A DNA stretch of 64,000 nucleotides from Anoplolepis gracilipes. Its lineage: Eukaryota; Arthropoda; Insecta; Hymenoptera; Formicidae. The position numbers and the translations under genes were made by a program. Positions 13,999-26,800 of this stretch are shown here, one piece after another. The notes beneath the pieces are model-generated. The model was not told the origin of the DNA, did no database searches, and saw nothing but the letters and a program-made list of their open reading frames with translations. The stretch spans positions 8,573,001 to 8,637,000 of the forward strand of contig NC_132982.1 of assembly GCF_047496725.1 (NCBI RefSeq). Reading direction: 5' to 3'. How positions within the stretch are numbered: the first letter of the stretch is position 1; each line of letters opens with the position of its first letter.

Positions 13999-14915
13999 GT
14001 GAGTGGACAAACCTTTGTCACATCTCGCCGGCGCGCCGGCGAGCTTTCATTGACATTTTCGTCGTATTCGGCAAATTTTTTCGTTCATTTAACACGTCCC
14101 GTCTTTTAAAAAATTTCTTACATTTGCTTATGCATATATAAATGCATATAGTGAGAAAATATATTACACTAAAAGAATCAGCATCACGGTTTATAAATTT
14201 ATAATACCATGTTTTAAATATCAAGTACGTTTATTGAGGATTTCGTGTAAAATTAAATCGTGGGTTTTTATACGTATTTATATTTTGAATAAAATTAGAC
14301 GATAAATTAGATATATTAAAACATATTTGAATTTCTCACATTCGTTAACATGGTCAGTAAGTCCAAAGGGGATTAAAGATTTATAGAATTCGTCGGATAT
14401 TAATAATTAATTAAACACGGAAAGCGAATCGAGAACTCGATTTTTTTATCCGTTTCTAATTAAAGCTCATATGAAAATATAAGTACCTATATTGTTTCTT
14501 ACTCTAAATTATAGACCTAATTTGAGAGTTTGATTATTAAAATTCGCTGTATCTATTTACTATTATACAATAAAATTCATTGCCGATTCAGGAGCATTCA
14601 ATTTATCAGCTGATCCGACTGATCCGCAAAGAGAAAAGGGCATTTTCATGAAGTCAAGCCATTCATTAATCTCTCTTGACGGGGAAAGATATTTTATTCA
14701 GGTGGCTCGCATATTACCCTTCTCTACCCTTCTTTTCTGAAACTTTTCACTCGAGCTTTACGTCAAGAGTGTGGTGTATTCCTTCGCGGATGAAAAGGTC
14801 CGTCGATGGTATCGCGCGGCGAGTAACGAATATTCAAGGATTTAATCAATTATCGATCGCGATGCGAGCCGCCAGCCAATTCCGTGGTCGAAGATATTCA
14901 CCGCCTTCGCCTTCG

Positions 14916-14960
<45 letters not shown>

Positions 14961-17900
14961 CCTCCCTTTCGAAGCACTACCAAAATTATGTTTGCACACA
15001 CTTCACCTTCGTTGCCGTGACCTATCGACCGGACTTGGCCGTTTTCCTCTCATCGGCTCGCTCGAGTGGCTGGCCGATGGGCGTCCCTTTCGATCCCCGC
15101 TCTTCGTTCCGACGGTGAAAATAGCATGAATACGCATTTGTGCGTGAACTCGTACTCGTTGAACCGACTCCTTTAACCCTTTGACGGGTTGGTACAATTA
15201 TCTCGCGAGGGAATTGACGATGACCTCTAGAGCGTGTAGAAGCAGCTAGATTGGATATTTTGCTATTGAAAGCTTTTCGCTCTCATTTCGCGTTTGTTTC
15301 TCTATATTTTCCTGTGAGTTTGATTTTTTTTTTTTTTTTTTTTTTCCATCTATATTTTCTCCTTTTCTCTTTTCCCGGTTAATTCTGCTCGTAATTTTTC
15401 GCCTCGTTTTTATCGCACTTTTCAACGTACCGTATTTTGTATTTCAGGTGCTACTAGTGCGACGTGTACGTAGTATATTTTTATAATTGTAGTTTTATTA
15501 TGTCCTTTGTATCTTTTGTATCTTTTGTATATACGTTGTTGCCGTGCGCATCAAAATTTTACGTACATTTAGCGGTATAATGGATTTCTCTCGTTTAGCA
15601 TTCGCGTAATTCGAAGCATTGTTTCGTTAATTTTTGTATAATATGTTTTTTTTTTTTTTATAATTTATTTACATATGTAAAAGAAAAACTTTCTTCAACA
15701 AGTTTTGCATTTTTAATAAATTATTTTTAACAACTTTCATTGATGCAATTTATTATTGTAATAACGTTGATACTTCGATATTTTCGCAGAAAATATTAAC
15801 TAGTTTAATCAACTAGCTTGTTTTGCGATACTAATTTAATGAAATTTAGCTTGAATCAATTTGCGCAAAAAAAAACCTTGATAATTGTTACAAATATAGA
15901 TTATAAATGTATTCGTACGTTCCCGTTGAAAATCAATCGTCAGGAATGAAATACTCCAATTTTCGAAATGTCGGTCACTAATTGTCCGCGCGTGTCTAAT
16001 GCTAATATTATCTGGTAATTACCGTGGCAAAATGTGTGATTACGATCGACGAGATGTGGTATTACACGAGTTCAACGGTGTATTATTTGTACGCTAGGTC
16101 GCATTACGTAATTAAAATTCTAATACATTTACCACGTATAATCTTTTGTACGATCTTGTGTCCGTCAGTTAAGGGAAAACGGCTTTGTCAGCATTGATGT
16201 TACAACCGGCGGTAGTACACGATGGGGACAAAGTCATGCTACAACGTGGACAAGTCTCGTCAAACGGGACCTTATTGTGTAGCATGATTTCCGATCTGTC
16301 CTTCGTTCTAAACCCGAGCTCTCCGATCTGTTCAACTTTCCCTCAAGCTTGACACTCGAGAAGATTGCGCCTCGAAGTAATCTATTGTTTTTCGCATTTA
16401 ATTTTATTTTGTATCTTAAGGCTGAAGAATATGTCATATTTATACAAATTCTGGTCGTCGTTTGACAGAAATGATAAATCTTCTCTGGGAAAATAATAAA
16501 TCTTACTGTTAATATTAAAAGTCATGAATCAAAAAGAAACATGTTGTTATGATGACACTTCATAATTTTAAAGAGATTATAATTATTGCCAGAAATACAA
16601 GAAATTATTCGAATATTAAAAGTCACACTCCGGAAAAAGAAACGATATTCATAAGTTCAACATCATTGTTCGCGAAAAGATGTAAAACAAATATAAATGC
16701 AAAAAATATTCACATTTATTGCATCGAGTGTTCTTTGAATATTTTACTTACGTCTCTAATATGCAAGTAGTTTCTTACAATTATATCTATTTTTATAATT
16801 TAAATTGGACTCTTTTAATTATTCAATGAAATCTGACTTTCTTTGATTGTCTATTAAATTAGTTGACAATTTGAAAGTGATGGCATGTACGTGCCATTGG
16901 TATTATAACCTATATTATAATTATTATAACTTTCAATGTAGTCTGTTGGTCGTCCTCGTTCCCTTATCGCTTCCACTTAAGTAAAAAGTCTTTTAACGAG
17001 GCCGACTCCGCGAAAAATATGCCGTGAGGATGTGCCACGCAACCAATCGATATTTAAAGTCCGCGTGGGCTGGAGAATCGCCTCCTCGACTTTTCGTCGG
17101 GAACGAGAATTTCTCGAGACGTTCTGCGAAGCATTACGGGAAAATGCGCACGTTTCTCCCCTAGGAGATGAGAGAGAGAGAGAGAGAAAATGAGCTTTCT
17201 CCGATAATTATTCATCGAGCTAGGCGGATAGAGCTGCTGGAGAAAAGAGCGACGCGTGAGAAAGGAACCTATAATGAAAATGAAAAAAATAATTTTTGTT
17301 TCAATCGTACCTTTTTTTTTTTTATTCTTTGGCAGGCAAAACGCGTCGAGTTTGTTCTTTTGTGTCGAAGTCGTGCAATTTCCCGAAGAGCTGTTAAAGC
17401 GGAACTGACCGAACGGGAAAATCGAACGCCCGACGATTGGGTGCAGCTCTAAACGTCACGCTCGCGCTTTCGTCCATTTCATCATAAGCGAAATAACATG
17501 GTCCTCGCGAATGTATTTCTATTATTTTTCTGAAGAAAGGAAGAATAAGTAAAGCAAACATAAAGCGCAAACAGCAGATTCGAGATGCTCAAATAATTAG
17601 ATGGAAAAGTTTCGTGATTTTTCGTTATTTTTAAGAGAAATTCCCGGTTCGAATTTTGTTTTCCATCCCAAATGATCGTATCGCGTGCGCTTTAATTAAT
17701 CGATTAAATCGAAACTCGACAAAGAGATCACTTTTTATTCTTATTTATTAATCTATCGTCTTTTATTTTTCACTTTCCTCCTTTTTGTGAAAAAGAAATT
17801 AAAAAACTATTAATCTTGTTAATTGTGTAAATGTAAAACAAAAGGGGATTGATACATATAAAGGAAGCATCTACGTATAAAAGATGCTTTATATTTTGTC

Positions 17901-20900
17901 GGGAGCTTAATCAAAAAACGATAAATGTACATATACTTTTTCTATTTTACCGCCACAACTTTTATTACGAAAGAACCAACGATGTCTTCTTTCGTGCTTG
18001 TAATTTTTTTTTCTTCTATAATATTTCCAGCAATTATATACTGTATATTGCGCTAGAGAAATGACGTTTTATTGTAAATCGGCGGCTTTATATTAGCCTT
18101 TAGAAATGCGCGACGCTCATCTTTTCTCGTTATAACAATCTATCTACCTTACGTCATTTCTTTTGATGTTTTTGCCGGCCATTGTAAATCTACCGGTATG
18201 AGCGAGCTTTTGTTATCGTCTCATCTCATTATCCGAGACGAGAAATTAATATCGGGTACTATCATTATATTCTCTCCTTACAGCGGGGTTGTTGCCGCGA
18301 TGTAAAAGTCCACGCGTTTGCAACAGCTCTCTGCAAGTTACATGAACAACCCTCGAAATTGCCGGGCGATAATTCTTGTTGTTCTCATAAATAATAATTT
18401 AATCTACTCTTATGTTTCTTATGTAACAGGAAAAATATAATTCGAGAGAATATTTTTTTTTTTTTTTTTTTTTTTTGTTTGCTTTTAACATAACATAGCA
18501 GCAGCTTTCCATTTCTAACTTTGAAGGTATTACAAGCATGCTTTTAAATCGAGGGAGGAGTGTATCGGATTTCGCTGAAAGGCTATTTTTCAATTTTCAA
18601 TTCTGCTCTTTGCCTGCAAAACTCTCGGCAAAACGTGTAACGAGGCGCATTTACGCATCTACGTAATGCAATGTACGGCCTCTACTGGCATAAATATCGA
18701 TTGGTGGGTCGAGGCGAGGCTCTAACGTGCCTGCGACCCCACCTGCCATCCAATCAAACCTAACCGTGTCTCGAACATCCCTTTATATTCTATTATCGGA
18801 CAAGTTGCGCAATTGATATATTTAATATTCTATGCGAGATAATTTCTCTTCTATTTCTCCAAACAGTATGTATTGCAGATAGTACAAAATTAACCTGTTT
18901 GCATGAAAATAATACTGTAAATATAATCTTCGAAGAAAGTCAGATTTCATTGCATAATTAAAAGAGTCTATTAAATTATAAAAATAGATATAATTGTAAG
19001 AAACTACTTGCATGTTAGAGATGCAAATAAAATATTCAAAGAATACTCGATGCACTAAATGTAAATATTTTTTGCATTTATATTTATTTCACATCTTTTC
19101 GCAAACAATGATGTTGAACTCATGAATATAAATAATACAAGATTTTTATCGAATACAGTCTATTTCGATTGATTTAACGATACTGCTTTAGAAGGAAGGT
19201 TTACGGTAACATTAAAGTCTTACGAGTGAAACGGCTATATTACATTACACGGTTTATTCCATTTTGACGGCCATTCTCTTTGAATCGGTTTTAAATTCAA
19301 TTGCTTTATCATGATGTTGCTGAGATCTTCAAAGATCCTTTTTTCCCGATGTTCTTCTTCTTAACGGAAACTGACTCCTCCTCTTTGAAAGAAGAATAGA
19401 AGAAATGTTCTGTCGCCAACGTATTCGCCTCACGTTTTATCACGGACCGGATTCGCCTTGGTACATAAATAAAATTACGCAGCTTAATTGTGACGGAAGG
19501 TGGAGTGAAAAATTATAGTAGGAATAAAAAATCACTGTATTTGAGCTACAGTAAAATATGCCTGGGAAAAATACATTTAAACGAAAGCTAGTATTTATGT
19601 ATTTTATTTTCTGTTAATTTCTAGCCAATAATTTATATTCACACATTTATTAAGATTATAGGATACATTTCTGAAAATTGTCCAGGTTTTAATGATCTTT
19701 GTATGTATATATATATATATATATATATATTGCTAAAAGTATACAAAATAATCTCGAATATGTACACAATTAAATAAAGTTTTTTTACTCGCTAACGTCA
19801 CTCAAAATTTTAGGCATGATAATTATTTGATTTATAAGATACACGAATAAGTTGTTTGAATATGATATTATACATCGACGCACGATTAAAGTCTTGGACA
19901 AATCCTTTTATTTTAAAGTGAGACTTTATTTCTTATCATGTTAATTCATCGGTTTTATATCGAAAATACCTAGACGTTGTCGCATTTTATTCGCGAGAAT
20001 TTTCCGCCTGTCGAGTCTTGTCGTCGGAACGAAGTTCGGACGAAGTCGCGGAAATCGAGTGCCGCGGAATTATCGGTGGCGGAACCGCTTCCGGGATTCG
20101 CTTCCGGAATGCACGGGATGGAACGCAGATTCTCCGCGTGGCACGACACTCATTTGCAGAAATCGCTCCTGCAATCGGGCGCGTCCAAAACTCAATTTCT
20201 CGCCGTTGAAAGTTACGTTTATCTCTCGCGAATGAAGAAATCGCACGTGGACAGGCGGAAACGATATTGCGTCATTCTGCGTCGCATTTATTCGTTTGTC
20301 ATCATAGATAATTAAAATTGATTCGATATCATCTCGGTTTAAATGTGAATAAAGAGTACGAGATTGTATTTAAAAAATTGTAGATAATTTTTATCTTTTA
20401 TTACGTATGTACAACATTTCAACAACGATCATTATTTTTTAAGATATTCTATTTTTTTATATTTTATATTTTGTGATATTGTTAAAAAGATGTGTCATCA
20501 CAAAATTCTGGAAGATTAAATTTATATATTAGAAAAACATATTAATATTTCAAATCTTTGAATAAATTTAGCCTTTCAGAAAATTAAAATTACACTTTTC
20601 ATGAAAATATTTCATATGTTTCACTATATTTACACAAAATTTTCTTTCCAACTGTTTCACGAATTCTGTTACATTTTGTGGAATATATAATTACGTTTTT
20701 AACTTGAATAATGATAAAAGAATTTTCTGAAAAAATTCAAAGTTTCTAAAGAAACACATCGGATTAATAATCTTGTCGCGGGCTTTTGATTTTATCGAAC
20801 GCAACGGTGTATCCATACGATGTCACTAACATCTCGAACGAACGCCTTCCGACGACGATAACGCGTTCCACACCTCGCCCCAATGATATTGGCCTCAACA

Positions 20901-23794
20901 AAATAATGAATAAATTGAGCGTGGGTCACAATAAAAATATAATCGTCCGCCGTACGTTTATGATTCATGATTCATTATCCTATTACTGCCAATCGACGGT
21001 CAGAAAATAGCTTCCCTTTCCTCTTCTCCCATGTTGTTTCACCCTTCCTTCACGTCGTTCTTATATGCTTTATTTCATTCCGTATCGTGCGAATCTGACA
21101 GCATTTCGTCGCGTGTAAACAGGTCGTAAGGTTCACGGGTTTTAGGTAGACTTATGTTCTGTAACGAGATTCGTGTGTTCTCGAGTTGTTAAATCACATA
21201 AATTCGGGTGAAATAAAAGAAATGGTTTTGATAGGTTTTTTTTATAAGAGAAAATTTTCGTTTTATGAAGAAACATGTAGTTAAAACAACGATGAAGATT
21301 TCATTAAAACAGATTTCTCGAGATTTCCGTAGTTTTTTTTTTTTTTTTTTTTTTTTTTATCGACAGTATAGGAATTTCATAAAACACATTTTTTAAAATG
21401 TTTTCAACGTGCGTAAGTAAAAGAGATAATTGCGGAGCTTTTAATTCGAAATTCGCTACTTCATTTCGATATACTCGTCGCAGAAATCGATTATACTACA
21501 AGCTTTGATAAACGGATATTTAATTCAGTTGTTAATCAAACCGCGCTTTGCCCGGCGGAAAAATATACAGATATATTTAAATTTTAAATCACACATGTGA
21601 TTTCTGCGAATAAATTTTTATCGGAATTTTTAGGTGCGCGTTCTCCATGACGCATATATATATAGTAATAATATTACTGAGATATTATCTACGTCTATAC
21701 TAAAAATATGTATATCTGATAATTACAACTACGTTTATTATATTAATTACAACGATGTTGAAAAATTTTTTCATGTATATTTCAGAAAAATTTAACGAAA
21801 ATTTATTATTGTATAAAGAAAAACAAGATACGTTTGTTTTAATCTCTAGATTAAATTAAGCTTGAAATAAATGCAAAAATCTAATTCATATTGTTAAGAG
21901 CAATAGATTTTTTTCAGAAGAATATATATAACAAAAATGCGAATTCTTAATTTACATACCGAACTGACATTAATAATGAATTACGAGATTTACGAAAGTA
22001 TTTTATAAAAGACGCATATAAATTTTTTTATTTATATATTATTCTACACGATGACATTTATCATCAAAGCGAATTGTATCTCCATGAAATGTCGTCCCTT
22101 TCTCTTCCTATATTTCATTTTATATTGTATAACTGTTATATTTTCAATTCGATATATATTTATATTTTTTAATAGAAGACTTTTCTAATTTATCGACACT
22201 TTATATCTATTAAATCTAATTGCGAAATAATTCGTGATTCGACAACGGTTAATCGTAGTCGTTACGAATTAAGTACTGAAGGGTGTTTAAAGCGCTTTAT
22301 TTATAATCAATCGCATGGAACACTCCTTCAAGTTGATTGGCAGACGTTTGACAAATAATCGCGCATTTCATGAAAGCTTACTCGCGAATTTTTATAACTT
22401 GTCAACCAGCCCTCTGCAATTTCTCTCTCTCTCTCTCCTGCAACCTTTACACTACGTTTTGAACGAGTCTAATTTAAGACTCATCCGTTCAACCTTTCGA
22501 CACTCGAGGTTGCCTCGCGATTTGCATTCTAAGCGGCTTGAATTTCTCCAATTCTCTCTTATAGACAAACATGATACAGAGGCTCTCTAAGAGAGTTCCA
22601 GAAATATTTATTATCGCTTAGGAAATATCGATGCTTGTCATGTATCTAAAGGATTAACCTTTATACAAGAAACGTGTATTAGACTCTTTATAAAAAGTTT
22701 AAACTAATAATTATATACTTTCTAGAATTTAATCCCAAAGTTCACGATTCTATGAAAAGCTTTCGCTCTTATAAAAATCACATGTATACACAGACTCAAC
22801 ATTATTTTGATGTAATGCTCCTTTCATAAGAAAATAATACGCTGTGTATTTGTATCTGTAAATTACACAGTTTGTCAAAACACGTATCTACGTTTTGAAA
22901 TGCCTCATTGCTAAGATTATTATCCGCGAATCTGGTTTAGTTGCGGACGTACGCAAGAAAGAATTGCGTTTTCACCCAGTTTTACGACGCGGGCAAGTCT
23001 ACGATAAGTTTCCGCAAGCGAAAGCTTCCACTTTACTTATTCACGTAATCCGAGCACGTTTGCCGGGCCCTCAGCGAGGCGGATATTTCACGGGAGAGTG
23101 AGAGAACTTATTCGGGCTATCTCTGTTTAAGCGAGGTAAAGCACTCGACGAATTCCGGAATCTCTTGATGAAGAGGGGTTGCCGTTAATCCTAGCTTTTT
23201 GTATTATGCGATTCGCGTCACGCACTTTTGAAAATGAAAATTGTTGCGTGAAAATTGTCACAGAAGCAGTAACTTTTTTATTAGCAGCAATTATTATTTT
23301 ACAATATTTTACGACACGTATGAATTGTGACATTTATGATACCGTGTGGTCTCTAGTGCATTTCAACGTATATAATTATTTATATTATTTTCAATTGAAT
23401 TCAATGAGTATTTGTTTAATATTTTATCAAACTGTGTATATATAACATGTATATATAGCGATGCAATGTATATTTATTTTTCTTATAAAAGTTTTTTACT
23501 CGGAGCTGTAAGAAAGATTTAACATTGAAAATTGAAGCAAATGTCTAGCGAAGAGTTTTGAGCTTTATATCAAATTTTTTTTCAAGGCTGTATTGATTTT
23601 TCTGCAATAAAGGAAACGTGGTATTTGCGAAAAAAATATGCTGTGGTAACCCGATTAAAGCGTCACAAGAGCAATGGTGACCAATAAACACTTGATACAA
23701 ACGGATCAATATCTCGTTTTGTCGCGTATTTTTCCTGTGAAAAGGGAGAGTAGAGAAAAAAATACCGGTGCGTGCGATATACATATACATATGC

Positions 23795-23844
<50 letters not shown>

Positions 23845-26800
23845 GTATATTGGTTTCTTTCTTGCTCACTCTCGACTTCGCGATTCTTCTTTTTTTTCTT
23901 TCACCGTAGAGATGTGTTTATGACCAACGCTTTTCACCCTCTCCATTTTGTCAGACATTTATTGTCGAACGTCACTCGTTCCTTTCACGCTCACGGCTCT
24001 CAACATTATATGCGAGAGAACTTGTGACACTTTGCGATATATTCTTAGAATGGTAAAAAAATGAAATAAAAGAATAGCCAGAATTTTGGTTTTTTTTCAG
24101 CGAACGACATTTTTTTCCTCTCAATCAACGTTTGACTATAGTTATCCAAAATACAAAATTGGAGTCGAGTTTTGAGTGAGGTTTGAGTAATGGCCATTCA
24201 TTTTACTTCCGAATCGTCAATTCTATGATCAATGATCCGACATTGTTCAGCTTCGTGCGAAACGTGAATTTTAAACAAACCCGAATTTCGAACGCGTTTG
24301 AACGTGTGAAGATTTATGTAATTAAAATCCGGTTTTGACATGAGTAGTATATCGTGCACATTAGAATAGTTTATTATTATATGCGCCCTTCTCCCTTTCT
24401 TTGATTAATATCTTGTATAATAGAGATGGAATATTAATTTGAAAATTAAGCAAAAAAGATAAACAGATCTTTACTCGAAAAGTTTGATATTTAGGCTAAA
24501 TTATGGCGAAATTATATTACCGGTGAAAATTAAACGTCAATACACTATAAATCTTGGAATAATGTAGCAGCAAATTTAGAAAATATTGAATATTTTCGCA
24601 AGGAATCTATTATTGGAATTTATTAGACAAGTAATATTATTTAGATAGTTACAGACCGACTTTTTTCGTCATTTTTCATGCGTGAGAGATATCGCCTCCC
24701 TCTTTAAACGCGAAGTACATTATCATGTAAATTATTGTCGGGGGATAAAGTCACGAAAGCGGTGGCGAAAGGGGAGAAAGGGGGAAGACTGTGGCCGAGT
24801 CGGCGCCACTCTAGGTGGACGAAAATTCGACGGTTCGCTCGTAAAGCGTTTAAGTGCTATGAAAAAAGCGAGTGCGCGTGTGCAGGCGACCGTTCAGTAA
24901 TCGCGTTCATTGTACTTGGGGTGTTCGAGCGTTTTTACGATGAAACGGATCACCGACCGGGAGGCCACGCGAGTTTTACGGAATAGGAGGAGGAGGGGTA
25001 CGCGATTGAGTGGACGGCGAATTATTTAGGCGAATCGATTGGCATCGGTAAAATTTAATTTTCATTCAATTCCTTTGTCCCGCATTGTACGATTATGTCG
25101 ATATTAAATAAAGAGAGATTAAAAAAAAACTAGAATCACTTTTTTCGCAATACGCGATATTACGTGTTATGTCAAAATAGAGGGGAACCAATTCTCTTTC
25201 CTCCTTTCTTTTTTTTTTTTTTTTTTTTTTCATACGCGAAATATAGGTATTTGTTTTTATGTTATGATATAGTGTGTGGAATAAAAAATTTGCATTGTTT
25301 ATTTTTTACAGTAATTAAATTCGTTGCAAAGGTTAAACAAATTTTATCACAAAAATATATGTATCAAGCAAATATCATTATTCTTGCAGCTTAAATATAT
25401 AATGAAAATTATATATTATTTAATATTGCTGTGTTTTATAACGATAATGCATAGTCGAAGAGAAATAACAATTTTATTATGCGCAAAAATCTTTTAGGAA
25501 TAATTTCAATTACATAAAGATTGTTTCGAAAATGTGTATTTATGAATTTTAAAAATATTGTCTGTAATATAAAAAGTTACGGATATAAATAATTAACATT
25601 ACATATTATATTAATATCTAATTTTAATTAAATTAATATTTAACATTAATTAAATTAAATATTTAGATTTGGGTTATATAAAAAAATCACACACTCCAGG
25701 CGAAAATTTAATGCGTTTACCGAGCAACATGAGAAATCGGAAACGATTGCGTTCGCGATTGTCGGTCCCGGGATGGAATTTATTTAATTAATTTTTTTTT
25801 TAATCTTTTTAATCAAAACTGCATTGGGATAGAGGAGAAGGCAAATTCCATCGACACGTGCCATACGATTAAAAAAAAAAAAGAAAGATATTTCTAGCGG
25901 ACAATCGCGAGTGATATTTACAATGAATATCATTGCGTTTTCGATCCATTTAGAATGTTGCTCTCACTGTCGCCTGGACCGACAGTACAAACAATCGTTT
26001 CAGGTTCAATTAGCGTCTCGAATTCACACGTGGGCGTGGTAGACACGCGCTGCATTTGCGCTATGCGTTTCAGCATTCCATATCCGCGGCTATAATTCCA
26101 CCATGAATCGAATGCGGCCCGATTGGAGGCTTGGAAAGATTATGATTATTAGCAAGATATACCGAGATATTTTCTGTATTCGCATATATTACCAATGCTG
26201 TGTCTGTGAACTATCGGGAACTCTTGTAAAAAATAATAATTTTCAATTCGTTTTAGTACTTTAGAGAGAAGAGTGTCGTGCTAAATTCGCGAAGTTGATA
26301 CGTCATTTTTTATTTTTTATTTTTTTGGTATTTTGTTGGAATTTTGCCTTGAAATGATATTCAACTATAGAATTGGTATAGAACTAACGTTAATAAACAT
26401 CTTGATTTTCGATATTTTCTTGTACTTTAGAGGAGGATGTACCGTGCTGGAAGGTGAAATTAGCATGTCATTTTTTATTTTTGATTTTTTTTATATTAAA
26501 AATACGGAACTTTTTTTTAAATGTTATCAGGAATTATAGAACTGTGAAAAGTGCTACTGGAACATTATTTTTTAAAAATTAATAAAACGTCGTGCCAACT
26601 TCACAGACACACCAATGCTGCAATAAAAACATAAAATTTTGTGACATATTCTTTTTTATCTGCTGATGATTCGTGAAAAAAATATTAACATGCTATCAAA
26701 GAAAATATTAAAAATGATTGTCATATTATTATTTTTTAAAAGACAAAGCAAAACATTTTAAATAAAAATAAAATTATTTATTTAAGCTATTATTTTTTTT

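Noticed and set aside
13714..14109. 131-aa plus-strand frame overlapping PDE9 coding exon 1
   Set aside because: It runs through the splice donor and has low-complexity Arg/Thr/Ser composition. The PDE9 frame in the same exon continues correctly into exon 2.
19977..20315. 112-aa open frame in a GC-enriched patch of intron 2
   Set aside because: It does not start with ATG, has no recognisable domain and lacks splice partners. GC-rich sequence alone lengthens open frames.
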